Source: Burkholderia cepacia (lineage in GTDB: Bacteria > Pseudomonadota > Gammaproteobacteria > Burkholderiales > Burkholderiaceae). From it: DNA of 64,000 nucleotides. Below the pieces are notes generated by a model. It was not told the DNA's origin. It ran no database searches and saw nothing but the letters and a program-made list of their open reading frames with translations. Each line of letters begins with the position of its first letter. Positions within the stretch are counted from its first letter, which is position 1. Positions 42,324 to 52,233 of this stretch are shown here, in pieces. The translations under genes were made by a program, and so were the position numbers. The stretch spans positions 124,001 to 188,000 of the forward strand of contig NZ_LDWR01000055.1 in the NCBI RefSeq assembly GCF_001039005.1, read 5' to 3'.

Positions 42324-43265
42324 ATGTTCTTCGATGAGCTTAACGATGAAGAGTGGTTTCGTCTTTCAACGCTGATCGCCGATGAACCCATCCGGCTGAA
42401 TCGTCGTGGACGTCCACGAGCCGAACCGCGCGTCGTTGCCAACGCGGTGCTCTGGATCCTGACGACCGGTGAAGCCTGGTCCAAGCTGCCCGGCCGTTAT
42501 CCGTCCGGGCCGACGTGCCGCCGCCGCTACGAGGAATGGCTCGCGAACGGCACGTTGCTGCAGATGATCGATGCGTTGACCCAGTTCAGCGGGCGCACGT
42601 TCGCGTATATTCCGCCGCCGCCGGAAGCGGTCGTTCCCGCGCGTCGCGCGGAGACCGTGCCCGACAACGATCGCTTGCGCGGCGTGTTCTGGCAGAACCC
42701 CGAATCGTGGCAATTGCCGGTTGCGCAGGCAAACGTTTGGGAGGGCGAAGGTGCGTCGGTGAGCGCGATGCCGAACGATGAAACGGGCGATCCGTCCGGT
42801 GCGTCGTTCGCGGTGCCCGGCGCGCCGGCCGCGGAACTGCGTCATGCGCGTCCGTCGTCGGCGAGCTTCGCCGCGGCCGAACCGCAGGTCGACGAATATC
42901 GCGGTTATACGATCTGCGGTATCGCGCAGCCCGTGCAGAACCTGATGTATCGCGCGTGGGCCGAGATCACGCAGGACGACCGGCGCGTCGAGCGTTCGGG
43001 CCTCATCGGTCCGCGCTTCACCGATGCCGAGGAAGCGGAGCAGTACGCGCTCGACTGGGCGCGCCAGTGGATCGATCGCCACGGTGCGAGCGACGAGCCG
43101 GCGCGCGCGCCGCAAAGCGAGGTGCTGGCCGGCTTGTCCGCGCTGGCGCGCGCGGAGTCGGACATCAAGCGTTTCATCGCCGAGCGTCACTCGGGTGCGC
43201 TGTCCGAAGGCCGCAACGATCCGGTGCAGCCGGAGCGTCGCGAATACGAGTACCGCGTAGGCTGA
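42324..43265 (+). CDS. Transposase-derived DUF4096 protein with novel C-terminal domain
   Basis: 313 aa. Residues about 1-85 match the DUF4096 N-terminal DNA-binding part of IS5-type transposases (LNDEEWFRLSTLI, GRPRAEPRVVANAVLWILTTG, W..LP.R.P....CRRRYEEW). The DDE catalytic half is missing. Instead there is a proline/alanine-rich linker (about 90-195) and a compact C-terminal domain (about 195-270: YRGYTICGIAQPVQNLMYRAWAEI, FTDAEEAEQYALDWARQWI). It has a good ribosome-binding site (GGAGAG), full Burkholderia codon use and no terminal inverted repeats, so it looks domesticated, probably as a regulator. It is convergent with bceA. Confidence 0.7.
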   Translation: MFFDELNDEEWFRLSTLIADEPIRLNRRGRPRAEPRVVANAVLWILTTGEAWSKLPGRYPSGPTCRRRYEEWLANGTLLQMIDALTQFSGRTFAYIPPPPEAVVPARRAETVPDNDRLRGVFWQNPESWQLPVAQANVWEGEGASVSAMPNDETGDPSGASFAVPGAPAAELRHARPSSASFAAAEPQVDEYRGYTICGIAQPVQNLMYRAWAEITQDDRRVERSGLIGPRFTDAEEAEQYALDWARQWIDRHGASDEPARAPQSEVLAGLSALARAESDIKRFIAERHSGALSEGRNDPVQPERREYEYRVG

Positions 43266-43282
43266 ACGCCGTTCGAATGAAA

Positions 43283-43316
43283 CGCGCGGGCCGTCGTGTG
43301 CCACGACGCCCGCGCG
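43283..43316. terminator. Bidirectional hairpin between convergent genes
   Basis: Long stem CGCGCGGG-CC-GTCGTG / CACGACG-CCCGCGCG with one bulge and a 3-base loop, between the DUF4096 gene and bceA stops. On the minus strand TTT follows. Confidence 0.65.
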
Positions 43317-43395
43317 GAAGTCCCGTCTTACCATCCTGCTGCCTGCCACGCCCGTGGGCGCCGCTGTCGAAGCGGCGCCCCGGGCGCGTGATGCA

Positions 43396-44922
43396 TTACT
43401 GCCGGCCGTAGGTATCGTCGAAGCGGACGATGTCGTCCTCGCCGAGATACGCGCCCGACTGCACTTCGATCAGTTCGAGCGGCATCTTGCCCGGGTTTTC
43501 CAGGCGGTGCGAGACGCCGAGCGGGATGTACGTCGATTCGTTCTCGGACAGCAGGAACGTTTCGTCGCCGCGCGTGATGCACGCGGTGCCGCGCACGACG
43601 ATCCAGTGTTCGGCGCGGTGGTGGTGCATCTGCAGCGACAGTTGCGCACCCGGCTTCACGACGATGCGTTTCACCTGAAAGCGCTCGCCCATGTCGATCG
43701 AGTCGTAGTGGCCCCACGGGCGATGCACCTTGCGGTGATCGGTCGCTTCCGCGCCGCGTTGCGCCTTGATGCGCCCGACGATTTTCTTCACGTCCTGCAC
43801 GCGCGACTTGTCCGCGACGAGCACGGCGTCGGGCGTTTCGACGACGACCAGGTTCTGCGTGCCGACGCAGGCGACGAGCCGGCTTTCCGAATGCGCGAAT
43901 GTCGATTCGGCGTCTTCGAACAGCACGTGGCCGCGGCCGACGTTCTCGGCATCGTCCTTCGGCGAGATCTGCCAGATCGCGTCCCACGAGCCGACGTCCG
44001 ACCAGCCCGCGTCGAGCGGCACGACGACGCTCTCGCACAGTTGCGGCAGGCTGGCGAGCGGCTCCATCACCGCGTAGTCGATCGAATTCGACGGCGCCGC
44101 GGCGAACGCATCGCGATCGACGCGGAAGAAGTCGCCATCGGCCTTGCCTTGTGAGACGGCCTGTTCGCAGGCCGCGTGGATCGCGGGTTCGAGCTGGCGG
44201 ATCGCTTTCAGCCAGACCGAGGCGCGCACGATGAAGATGCCGCTGTTCCACCAGTATTCGCCCGACGCGACGTACTGCTGAGCGAGTTCGAGATGCGGCT
44301 TCTCGACGAAACGGTCGAGGCGGCGCACGTCGAGGCTGCCCGTTGCGGCGTCGCCGAGCGGCGCGCCGACGCGGATGTAGCCGTAGCCGGTTTCCGCGTG
44401 CTTGGGCACGATGCCCATCGTCGCGATCTTGCCTTGCGCCGCGCAGTGCACGCCGGCCGCGACGGCCGCGTGGAAGCGCGGCAGGTCGGCGACCGCATGG
44501 TCGGCCGGCATCACGGTCATCACCGCATCGTTGCCGCCGGCGACGAGCCGCAGCGCGGCGAGCGTCAGGGCGGGCGCGGTGTCGCGGCCGAGCGGCTCGA
44601 GCATGATCGTCGCGCGCTTGGCCGTCAGGCGCAGCTGTTCGGCGGTCGTGAAGCGGTGATCCTCGCCGCACACGATCAGCACGTCGTCGTTCAGCGGATG
44701 GGCGGCCGTCAGGCCGTCGAGGCGCAGTGCGGTCGACTGCAGCAGCGAATGATCGCCGAGCAGGCCGATCAATTGTTTCGGAAAGCGTTCGCGCGACATC
44801 GGCCACAGGCGTGTGCCGGAACCGCCGGCAAGAATCACCGGCTGCACGGCGAGGCGCGTGCCGGCGGCGGGTGCGGCGGAAGAAGAAGGGCGCGTTTCGG
44901 CTGCCACGGCCGGAGCATTCAT
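43396..44922 (-). CDS. bceA: BceA, mannose-1-phosphate guanylyltransferase/mannose-6-phosphate isomerase
   Basis: 508 aa from the ATG at 44922, preceded by GGAGAG. Nucleotidyltransferase motif GGSGTRLWPMSRERFPKQ near the N-terminus; C-terminal type-II isomerase cupin around VKPGAQLSLQMHHHRAEHWIVV. It makes mannose 6-phosphate and GDP-mannose, precursors of GDP-rhamnose and other cepacian sugars. It is transcribed leftward, away from bceB, from the shared AT-rich intergenic region. Confidence 0.93.
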   Translation of the reverse strand: MNAPAVAAETRPSSSAAPAAGTRLAVQPVILAGGSGTRLWPMSRERFPKQLIGLLGDHSLLQSTALRLDGLTAAHPLNDDVLIVCGEDHRFTTAEQLRLTAKRATIMLEPLGRDTAPALTLAALRLVAGGNDAVMTVMPADHAVADLPRFHAAVAAGVHCAAQGKIATMGIVPKHAETGYGYIRVGAPLGDAATGSLDVRRLDRFVEKPHLELAQQYVASGEYWWNSGIFIVRASVWLKAIRQLEPAIHAACEQAVSQGKADGDFFRVDRDAFAAAPSNSIDYAVMEPLASLPQLCESVVVPLDAGWSDVGSWDAIWQISPKDDAENVGRGHVLFEDAESTFAHSESRLVACVGTQNLVVVETPDAVLVADKSRVQDVKKIVGRIKAQRGAEATDHRKVHRPWGHYDSIDMGERFQVKRIVVKPGAQLSLQMHHHRAEHWIVVRGTACITRGDETFLLSENESTYIPLGVSHRLENPGKMPLELIEVQSGAYLGEDDIVRFDDTYGRQ

Positions 44923-45350
44923 GATGACACTCTCCACGGTTGAAGTCAGTGCCTATCGTTTTAGCATGAAGTAAATCGACAATAAAACCGGACCCATTGC
45001 CCGGTATTCGCCGGGCACGCGTCCGGGAAATTTTTCATCGATAGCATCCGATGCCAATAAAAAAATAAAAAATAATTCCGCGATTCGGCCGGGTATGACC
45101 GCCCGCAAAGGATGAGCGGAAATTGTAAAGATTCCGAAAAATTTCCAAATCCTGAACAATTCGGGAAAACGTGCCGCTTTAATTAAAAAATATCGTGGCA
45201 AGATTTTCCGATTATTTTTCGAAATACTTGTGCGCTTGAGGAGAAATTTTCTTGTCGCTTCAATAGCGTCATGCAACGTTTGAATCGAATGTGCGGCACG
45301 GGCTGCGCAAGGAGCTGTTCGGCAAACGCCTGTTCAGAGAGGAAGCAGAC
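44923..45350. promoter_or_regulatory. AT-rich divergent promoter region bceA/bceB
   Basis: 428 bp with A/T tracts (e.g. 45056-45074, 45180-45190) in otherwise GC-rich DNA. An inverted repeat TGCCCGG/CCGGGCA (44998-45004/45011-45017) lies 75-95 bp from bceA. This is the likely control region for the whole cepacian cluster. A-tract content is what nucleoid-silencing proteins favour; specific binding sites cannot be named. Confidence 0.6.
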
Positions 45351-46724
45351 ATGTTGAGCGTGCTGGCGAGAATCATCGATATCGCGATGGTCGTGACGGG
45401 GGCGCTGATCGCCGCCGCGCTGCACGGCGGCAGCATCTGGCTCAACGACCTGCAGCGCACGACGGTGCTGTTCGACTGCCTGCTCGTCGTTGTGTTCTTT
45501 CCGGCCGTCGGCATTTACCAGTCGTGGCGCGGCAAGCGTCTCGTCGGGCTGATGGGCCGTGTCGCGTTCGCGTGGCTCGCGGTCGAGCTCGCCGGCATCC
45601 TGATGAGCTTCAGCTTTCACCAGTCGGGCGACCTGTCGCGGCTGTGGCTGGGTTACTGGGCGCTGGCGACGATGGCGCTACTGGCCGGCTCGAAGGCCTG
45701 CGTGCACGTCGTGCTGCGGCAACTGCGCCGCGGCGGCTACAACCTGAAGGCGGTCGCGATCGTCGGCGGCACGCCGGCGGCGCGGCGGCTGATCGCACAG
45801 ATGCGGGCGCGGCCGGAAGCGGGCTTCAACCCGGTGTGCGTGTACGACGAAAGCGAAGCGCCGGGCGAAGTCGCGCTCGACAACGTGCGGATCGAGCGGC
45901 AGTTCGAATCGCTGGTGTGGCTGGTGCGCAGCCGGGCGATCAGCGAGCTGTGGCTCACGCTGCCGGTTTCGGAGGAGCGCCGGATTCACCAGATCGTGAC
46001 GGTGTTCCGCCACGACTTCGTGAATATCCGCTTCATCCCGGACGTGCGCACGCTGTCGTTCTTCAACCAGGAGGTGGTCGAGGTGCTCGGCGTGCCGGCG
46101 ATCAATCTCGCGGCGTCGCCGATCACCGATGTGCGGATCCTGCCGAAGTTCGTGTTCGACCGGTTGTTCGCGCTGGCGGCACTCGCGATGCTCGCGCCGG
46201 TGATGGTGCTGATCGCCGGCCTGATCAAGCTGACGTCGCGCGGGCCGGTGTTCTTCCGCCAGAAGCGCAAGGGCATCGACGGGCACGAGTTCGAGATCTA
46301 CAAGTTCCGCTCGATGAAGGTGCATCAGGAAGTGGCCGGGCAGATCACGCAGGCCACCAAGAACGACACGCGCGTGACGCCGGTCGGCCGGTTCCTGCGC
46401 CGCACGAGTCTCGATGAGCTGCCGCAGTTCATCAACGTGCTGAAGGGCGAGATGTCGGTCGTCGGCCCCCGCCCGCATGCGCTCGCGCACGACGACATCT
46501 ACAAGGATCTGGTCAAGGGCTACATGTTCCGCTACCGGATCAAGCCCGGCATCACCGGGTGGGCGCAGATCAACGGCTTTCGCGGCGAGACCGACCAGAT
46601 CGAGAAGATGATGGGACGCGTGAAGCTCGATCTGTACTACATGCAGAACTGGTCGTTCTGGCTCGACATCAAGATCGTCGCGCTGACGCTCTGGAAAGGC
46701 TTCACCGGCAGCAACGCTTATTGA
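45351..46724 (+). CDS. bceB: BceB, undecaprenyl-phosphate glucose phosphotransferase
   Basis: 457 aa from ATG 45351 (AGAGGAAG upstream); an earlier in-frame ATG at 45291 would add 20 charged residues. Four N-terminal membrane helices, a central nucleotide-fold region (about 125-235), another helix near 270-290, then the bacterial sugar-transferase domain ([59 protein letters not shown]). It transfers glucose 1-phosphate to undecaprenyl phosphate, the first step of repeat-unit assembly. The frame is intact, unlike the bceB frameshift I recall for B. cenocepacia J2315. Confidence 0.93.
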   Translation: MLSVLARIIDIAMVVTGALIAAALHGGSIWLNDLQRTTVLFDCLLVVVFFPAVGIYQSWRGKRLVGLMGRVAFAWLAVELAGILMSFSFHQSGDLSRLWLGYWALATMALLAGSKACVHVVLRQLRRGGYNLKAVAIVGGTPAARRLIAQMRARPEAGFNPVCVYDESEAPGEVALDNVRIERQFESLVWLVRSRAISELWLTLPVSEERRIHQIVTVFRHDFVNIRFIPDVRTLSFFNQEVVEVLGVPAINLAASPITDVRILPKFVFDRLFALAALAMLAPVMVLIAGLIKLTSRGPVFFRQKRKGIDGHEFEIYKFRSMKVHQEVAGQITQATKNDTRVTPVGRFLRRTSLDELPQFINVLKGEMSVVGPRPHALAHDDIYKDLVKGYMFRYRIKPGITGWAQINGFRGETDQIEKMMGRVKLDLYYMQNWSFWLDIKIVALTLWKGFTGSNAY

Positions 46725-46726
46725 GC

Positions 46727-46792
46727 GCCCCGGGCCTGCCGCTTCGCGCCGGGTCCCCGACGGGACTTTCGGCGGAGCGGAAAACCCGGGGC
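46727..46792 (+). other. Inverted repeat in the bceB-bceC gap
   Basis: GCCCCGGG (46727-46734) pairs with CCCGGGGC (46785-46792). The 154-bp gap is the largest inside the rightward cluster and may contain a secondary promoter or processing site. Confidence 0.4.
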
Positions 46793-46878
46793 GGCCCGGC
46801 ATTTTCCCGAGCGGCAGTGCCACGCAGGCATTCCGGTTTAACGATTTTCGAATCATTGGTCACGAGGTCCGACACATC

Positions 46879-48291
46879 ATGAATCTGACTATCATCGGCA
46901 GCGGTTACGTAGGTCTTGTCACCGGCGCCTGTCTCGCCGACATCGGGCACGACGTGTTCTGTCTCGACGTCGACCAGGCAAAGATCGACGTCCTGAACAA
47001 CGGCGGCGTGCCGATCCACGAGCCGGGCCTCAAGGAAGTCATCGCGCGCAACCGCGCGGCCGGCCGCCTGCGCTTCTCGACCGACGTCGAAGCCGCGGTC
47101 GCGCACGGCGACGTGCAGTTCATCGCGGTCGGCACGCCGCCCGACGAGGACGGCTCGGCCGACCTGCAATACGTGCTCGCGGCGGCGCGCAACATCGGCC
47201 GCTACATGACGGGCTTCAAGGTGATCGTCGACAAGTCGACGGTGCCGGTCGGCACGGCCGAGCGCGTACGCGCGGCGGTCGCCGAGGAGCTTGCGAAGCG
47301 CGGCGGCGACCAGATGTTCTCGGTCGTGTCGAATCCGGAATTCCTGAAGGAAGGCGCGGCGGTCGACGATTTCACGCGGCCGGACCGCATCGTGATCGGC
47401 TGCGACGACGACGTGCCGGGCGAGCGCGCCCGCGAGCTGATGAAGAAGCTGTACGCGCCGTTCAACCGCAACCACGAACGCACGCTGTACATGGATGTGC
47501 GCTCGGCCGAGTTCACGAAATACGCGGCGAACGCGATGCTCGCGACGCGCATCTCGTTCATGAACGAGCTGGCGAACCTCGCCGACCGCTTCGGCGCGGA
47601 TATCGAGTCGGTGCGCCGCGGGATCGGTTCCGACCCGCGCATCGGTTATCACTTCCTGTATGCCGGCTGCGGCTACGGCGGCTCGTGTTTCCCGAAGGAC
47701 GTCGAGGCGCTGATCCGCACGGCCGACGCGCACGGGCAGGCGCTGCAGATCCTGAAGGCCGTGTCGTCGGTCAACGCCACGCAAAAGCGCGTGCTCGCCG
47801 ACAAGATCGTCGCGCGCTTCGGCGAAGACCTGACGGGCCGCACGTTCGCGGTCTGGGGCCTCGCGTTCAAGCCGAACACCGACGACATGCGCGAAGCGCC
47901 GAGCCGCGAGCTGATTGCCGAGCTGCTGTCGCGCGGCGCGCGCGTCGCCGCGTACGACCCGGTCGCGCAGCAGGAAGCGCGCCGCGTGATCGCGCTCGAT
48001 CTCGCCGATCACCCGAGCTGGCTCGAGCGCCTGACCTTCGTCGACGACGAAGCGCAGGCCGCGCGCGATGCCGACGCGCTCGTGATCGTCACCGAATGGA
48101 AGGTGTTCAAGAGCCCCGACTTCGTCGCGCTCGGCCGCCTGTGGAAGGCGCCGGTGATCTTCGACGGCCGCAACCTGTACGAGCCGGAGATGATGAGCGA
48201 GCAGGGCATCGAATACCACCCGATCGGCCGGCCGGGCTCGCGCCAGGCCGTCGCGGCCCGCGTGCCGGGCACCGCGCGCGCAAGCGCGTAA
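46879..48291 (+). CDS. bceC: BceC, UDP-glucose 6-dehydrogenase
   Basis: 470 aa, usual length. N-terminal Rossmann motif [15 protein letters not shown], the substrate region [12 protein letters not shown], catalytic cysteine in [11 protein letters not shown] (about residue 270), and the C-terminal UDP-binding domain. It oxidises UDP-glucose to UDP-glucuronic acid, the acidic sugar donor for cepacian. It lies between bceB and bceD on the same strand. Confidence 0.93.
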   Translation: MNLTIIGSGYVGLVTGACLADIGHDVFCLDVDQAKIDVLNNGGVPIHEPGLKEVIARNRAAGRLRFSTDVEAAVAHGDVQFIAVGTPPDEDGSADLQYVLAAARNIGRYMTGFKVIVDKSTVPVGTAERVRAAVAEELAKRGGDQMFSVVSNPEFLKEGAAVDDFTRPDRIVIGCDDDVPGERARELMKKLYAPFNRNHERTLYMDVRSAEFTKYAANAMLATRISFMNELANLADRFGADIESVRRGIGSDPRIGYHFLYAGCGYGGSCFPKDVEALIRTADAHGQALQILKAVSSVNATQKRVLADKIVARFGEDLTGRTFAVWGLAFKPNTDDMREAPSRELIAELLSRGARVAAYDPVAQQEARRVIALDLADHPSWLERLTFVDDEAQAARDADALVIVTEWKVFKSPDFVALGRLWKAPVIFDGRNLYEPEMMSEQGIEYHPIGRPGSRQAVAARVPGTARASA

Positions 48292-48320
48292 CCCTTTCCC
48301 GTCACTCGTTACGAGGCGTC

Positions 48321-48764
48321 ATGTTCCGGAACATCCTGATCGTCTGCCACGCGAACGTCTGCCGCAGTCCGGCGGCGGAAATGCTGTTCAAGTCGCACCT
48401 CGCGTCACGCGGCGGGCCGCGCCCGACGTTTCACTCGGCCGGCGTGCATGCGAACGACGGCGACGGCATCGATCCGGTGATGCGGCGCCTGCTCGCCGAG
48501 CGGGGCGTCGATGCGACGACCCACCGTTCGCGGCGGCTGTCGCGCCGGATCGTGCGCGACGCCGACCTGATTCTCGTCAGCGAGCGCGGACAGATCGCGG
48601 CCGTCGAAGCGGTCGATCCGTTCGCGCGCGGCAAGGTCCACCTGCTCGGCAAGTGGGAAGGGGCCGAGATTGCCGATCCGCACGGCGGCCCCGAGGCCGA
48701 TTACCGCGAGAGCTACTCGCAGATCGAACGTCTGGTTCAAGGATGGCTACAGAAACTATGCTGA
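48321..48764 (+). CDS. bceD: BceD, low-molecular-weight protein tyrosine phosphatase
   Basis: 147 aa. The active-site loop CHANVCRS begins at C9, and the general-acid DP motif is in IADPHGG near residue 115. It dephosphorylates the tyrosine kinase BceF, in a Wzb/Wzc-type cycle controlling polymer export. It lies 29 bp after bceC and overlaps the start of bceE. Confidence 0.92.
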   Translation: MFRNILIVCHANVCRSPAAEMLFKSHLASRGGPRPTFHSAGVHANDGDGIDPVMRRLLAERGVDATTHRSRRLSRRIVRDADLILVSERGQIAAVEAVDPFARGKVHLLGKWEGAEIADPHGGPEADYRESYSQIERLVQGWLQKLC

Positions 48765-49936
48765 AACGCCCGATGCGCCCGGTGGCGCTTGCCGTCGCGC
48801 TGACGACTTTCCTGTCAGCCTGTGCAACCGCGCCCGGCAACTACCTCGACTCGTCGAACCTGAAGGACGAAGGCCGGCAGGAAGCGGCCGAGACCTATCC
48901 GGTTCGTTTCATCGACGCCAAAGTGGTGATGGACCAGCTGCAGAAGCAGCAGGTCGAACACCCGCTGCCGCCGGGACGTTATACCGATCCGTCGCAGTAC
49001 GTGTATCGCGTCGGCCCGCAGGACATCCTCGGCGTCACCGTGTGGGACCACCCCGAGCTGACGACGCCGCAGGGCCAGTCGTTCTCGAGCGGCGGCAACA
49101 CGACGCAGACGATCGCGGGCGCGCTGCAGCAGCCCTATTCGTCGTCGCTGCCGGGCCAGGCCGATCCCTACGGCCAGACGGTGGCCGCCGACGGCACGAT
49201 CTTCTTCCCGTTCGTCGGCCGCATCCACGTGGCCGGCAAGACGATCGCGCAGACCCGTGACGAGCTGGCCACGCGTCTCGCGCGCTATGTGAAGAATCCG
49301 CAGCTCGACGTGCGCGTGCTGTCGTTCCGCAGCCAGAAGGTGCAGGTGACGGGCGAAGTGAAGACGCCGGGCCCGCTCGCGGTGAGCGACGTGCCGCTGA
49401 CGCTGGTCGACGCGATCTCGCGCTCGGGCGGCTCGACCACCGACGCCGACCTGCAGCGCGTGCGCCTGACGCGCGACGGCAAGCTCTACACGCTCGACGC
49501 GAACGGCGTGCTCGATCGCGGCGAAGTGCGGCAGAACGTGATGCTGCAGCCGGGCGACATCGTCAACGTGCCGGACCGCAGCGACAGCCGCGTGTTCATC
49601 ATGGGCGAGGTCAAGACGCCGGTCACGGTGCCGATGCTCAAGGGCAAGCTGACCATCGCCGATGCCTTGACGGCGGGCGGCGGCATCCTCGACACCGATG
49701 CGAACCCGCGCAAGATCTACGTGATGCGCGGGATGCGCGACAACCCGACGAAGCCTGAAGTGTTCCGTCTCGACATGACGCAGCCCGACGCGCTGATGCT
49801 GTCGAGCCGCTTCCCGCTTCAGCCGCTCGACGTCGTCTACGTCAGCACGGCCAGCTCGGTGCAGTTCAACCGTGTGCTGCAGCAGGTGCTGCCGACGATT
49901 CAGACGATTTTCTTCATGAAGCAAATCACGCGCTGA
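48743..49936 (+). CDS. bceE: BceE, Wza-like outer-membrane polysaccharide exporter lipoprotein
   Basis: 397 aa from ATG 48743, overlapping bceD by 22 bp; an ATG at 48758 gives 392 aa and is equally possible, since neither has a clear ribosome-binding site. Signal peptide with lipobox FLSAC, polysaccharide-export domain (YRVGPQDILGVTVWDHPELT), then repeated SLBB-type domains (about 210-370). It forms the outer-membrane channel that works with BceF. Confidence 0.92.
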   Translation: MATETMLKRPMRPVALAVALTTFLSACATAPGNYLDSSNLKDEGRQEAAETYPVRFIDAKVVMDQLQKQQVEHPLPPGRYTDPSQYVYRVGPQDILGVTVWDHPELTTPQGQSFSSGGNTTQTIAGALQQPYSSSLPGQADPYGQTVAADGTIFFPFVGRIHVAGKTIAQTRDELATRLARYVKNPQLDVRVLSFRSQKVQVTGEVKTPGPLAVSDVPLTLVDAISRSGGSTTDADLQRVRLTRDGKLYTLDANGVLDRGEVRQNVMLQPGDIVNVPDRSDSRVFIMGEVKTPVTVPMLKGKLTIADALTAGGGILDTDANPRKIYVMRGMRDNPTKPEVFRLDMTQPDALMLSSRFPLQPLDVVYVSTASSVQFNRVLQQVLPTIQTIFFMKQITR

Positions 49937-49986
49937 TAGCCCGCCGGGGCGGCGCCTCCGCCCCGGCACCACTCAAGCGGGAACGA

Positions 49987-52212
49987 ATGGTGAACACGCA
50001 AGCGAAACACTCCTACGCGGATCTGTCCGTCAAAACCGAGGAAGAGGACGTCGTCCTCGGCCAGTTGCTCCAGGTGATCATGGACGACATCTGGCTGCTG
50101 CTCGGCATCGCGGTGACGGTCATCGCGCTCGCCGGCCTCTACTGCTACATCGCGAAGCCGGTCTATCAGGCCGATGTGCACGTGCGCGTCGAGAGCAACG
50201 ACAACACGTCGCAGGCGCTGACGCAGACGCAGACCGGCGCGATGATCAACACCGGTCCGCAGCAGGCGCAGACCGATGCGGAAATCGAAATCATCAAGAG
50301 CCGCGGCGTCGTCGCGCCGGTCGTCGAGCAGTTCAAGCTGAACTTCTCGGTCGCGCCGAAGACGCTGCCCGTGATCGGCAGCCTCGCCGCGCGCGTCGCG
50401 ACGCCGGGCGTGCCGGCGCGGCCGTGGCTCGGCCTCAAGTCGTATGCATGGGGCGGTGAAGTTGCCGACATCGATTCGATCAGTGTCGCGCCCGCGCTCG
50501 AAGGCAAGAAGCTCACGTTGACGGCCGGCCCGAACGACACCTATGCGCTGGCCGACGAGAACGGTGGCCGGCTGCTGTCGGGCCGCGTCGGCGAATCGGC
50601 GCAGGGCGGCGGCGTGACGCTGCTCGTGCAGAAGCTCGCCGCGCGCCCCGGCACGCAGTTCACGGTGGTCCGCTACAACGATCTCGACGCGATCAGCGGC
50701 TTCCAGACCGGCATCCAGGTGACCGAGCAGGGCAAGCAGACGGGCGTCGTGCAGATCTCGCTCGAAGGCAAGGACCCGGATCAGACCGCCGCGATCGCGA
50801 ACGCGCTCGCGCAGTCGTACCTGAACCAGCACGTGGTCGCGAAGCAGGCCGAAACGACCAAGATGCTCGACTTCCTGAAGGGCGAGGAACCGCGCCTGAA
50901 GTCCGACCTCGAACGCGCGGAAGCCGCGCTGACGCAGTACCAGCGCACGTCGGGCTCGATCAACGCGAGCGACGAGGCGAAGGTCTACCTCGAGGGCAGC
51001 GTGCAGTACGAGCAGCAGATCGCCGCGCAGCGCCTGCAACTCGCGTCGCTTGCGCAGCGCTTCACCGATTCGCATCCGATGGTGATCGCCGCGAAGCAGC
51101 AGCTCGCGGAGCTGCAGGGCGAGAAGGACAAGTTCAGCAACCGCTTCCGCAGCCTGCCGGCGACCGAAGTGAAGGCCGTCCAGCTCCAGCGCGACGCGAA
51201 GGTCGCCGAGGACATCTACGTGCTGCTGCTGAACCGCGTGCAGGAGCTATCGGTGCAGAAGGCCGGCACGGGCGGCAACATCCACCTCGTCGATTCGGCG
51301 CTGCGTCCGGGAGACCCGGTCAAGCCGAAGAAGGTGCTGATCCTGTCGGCCGCCGTGTTCCTCGGGCTGATCCTCGGCACCGGCGTCGTGTTCCTGCGCC
51401 GCAACATGTTCCAGGGCATCGAGGATCCCGACCGCGTCGAGCGTGCGTTCAACCTGCCGCTGTACGGGCTGGTGCCGCAAAGCGCCGAGCTGGCGAAGCT
51501 CGACGCCGCGGCCGAGAAGGGCGGCGGCCGCGCGCGGCCGATCCTGGCGAGCCTGCGTCCGAAGGATCTCAGCGTCGAGAGCCTGCGCAGCCTGCGCACC
51601 GCGATGCAGTTCGCGATGATGGACGCGAAGAACCGCGTGATCGTGCTGACCGGCCCGACGCCCGGCATCGGCAAGAGCTTCCTCGCGGTCAACCTCGCGG
51701 TGCTGCTCGCGCATTCGGGCAAGCGCGTGCTGCTGGTCGACGCCGACATGCGGCGCGGCCTGCTCGACCGCTACTTCGGCCTCACGCCGCAGCCGGGCCT
51801 GTCCGAGTTGCTGAGCGACCAGTCGGCGCTCGAGGACGCGGTGCGCGAGACGCCGATTCCGGGCCTGTCGTTCATCGCGGCCGGCACGCGCCCGCCGAAC
51901 CCGTCGGAACTGCTGATGTCGACGCGCCTGCCGCAATACCTCGAAGGGCTCAGCAAGCGCTACGACGTCGTGCTGATCGATTCGCCGCCGGTGCTGGCGG
52001 TGACCGACGCGACCATCATCGGCCGCATGGCCGGCTCGACGTTCCTCGTGCTGCGCTCGGGCATGCATACCGAAGGCGAGATCGCCGACGCGATCAAGCG
52101 CCTGCGCACCGCGGGCGTCGATCTGGAAGGCGGGATCTTCAACGGCGTGCCGCCGAAGTCGCGCGGCTACGGCCGCGGTTATGCGGCCGTGCACGAATAC
52201 CTGAGCGCCTGA
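49987..52212 (+). CDS. bceF: BceF, Wzc-like tyrosine autokinase and chain-length regulator
   Basis: 741 aa. Wzz domain with membrane helices at about 36-57 and 450-472 around a large periplasmic loop; cytosolic BY-kinase domain with Walker A GPTPGIGKS (about 557), Walker A' LLVDADMRRG and Walker B VVLIDSPPV. The C-terminus is a short tyrosine cluster (RGYGRGYAAVHEYLSA, three Tyr), the autophosphorylation site and BceD substrate. It couples polymerisation to export through BceE. Confidence 0.93.
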   Translation: MVNTQAKHSYADLSVKTEEEDVVLGQLLQVIMDDIWLLLGIAVTVIALAGLYCYIAKPVYQADVHVRVESNDNTSQALTQTQTGAMINTGPQQAQTDAEIEIIKSRGVVAPVVEQFKLNFSVAPKTLPVIGSLAARVATPGVPARPWLGLKSYAWGGEVADIDSISVAPALEGKKLTLTAGPNDTYALADENGGRLLSGRVGESAQGGGVTLLVQKLAARPGTQFTVVRYNDLDAISGFQTGIQVTEQGKQTGVVQISLEGKDPDQTAAIANALAQSYLNQHVVAKQAETTKMLDFLKGEEPRLKSDLERAEAALTQYQRTSGSINASDEAKVYLEGSVQYEQQIAAQRLQLASLAQRFTDSHPMVIAAKQQLAELQGEKDKFSNRFRSLPATEVKAVQLQRDAKVAEDIYVLLLNRVQELSVQKAGTGGNIHLVDSALRPGDPVKPKKVLILSAAVFLGLILGTGVVFLRRNMFQGIEDPDRVERAFNLPLYGLVPQSAELAKLDAAAEKGGGRARPILASLRPKDLSVESLRSLRTAMQFAMMDAKNRVIVLTGPTPGIGKSFLAVNLAVLLAHSGKRVLLVDADMRRGLLDRYFGLTPQPGLSELLSDQSALEDAVRETPIPGLSFIAAGTRPPNPSELLMSTRLPQYLEGLSKRYDVVLIDSPPVLAVTDATIIGRMAGSTFLVLRSGMHTEGEIADAIKRLRTAGVDLEGGIFNGVPPKSRGYGRGYAAVHEYLSA

Positions 52213-52233
52213 CCGGCCGACTGGAGAACCGCC

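Noticed and set aside
42324-43265. Active IS5-family insertion sequence
   Set aside because: The DDE catalytic region is missing, no terminal inverted repeats or target duplications are visible, and the C-terminus is a different domain.
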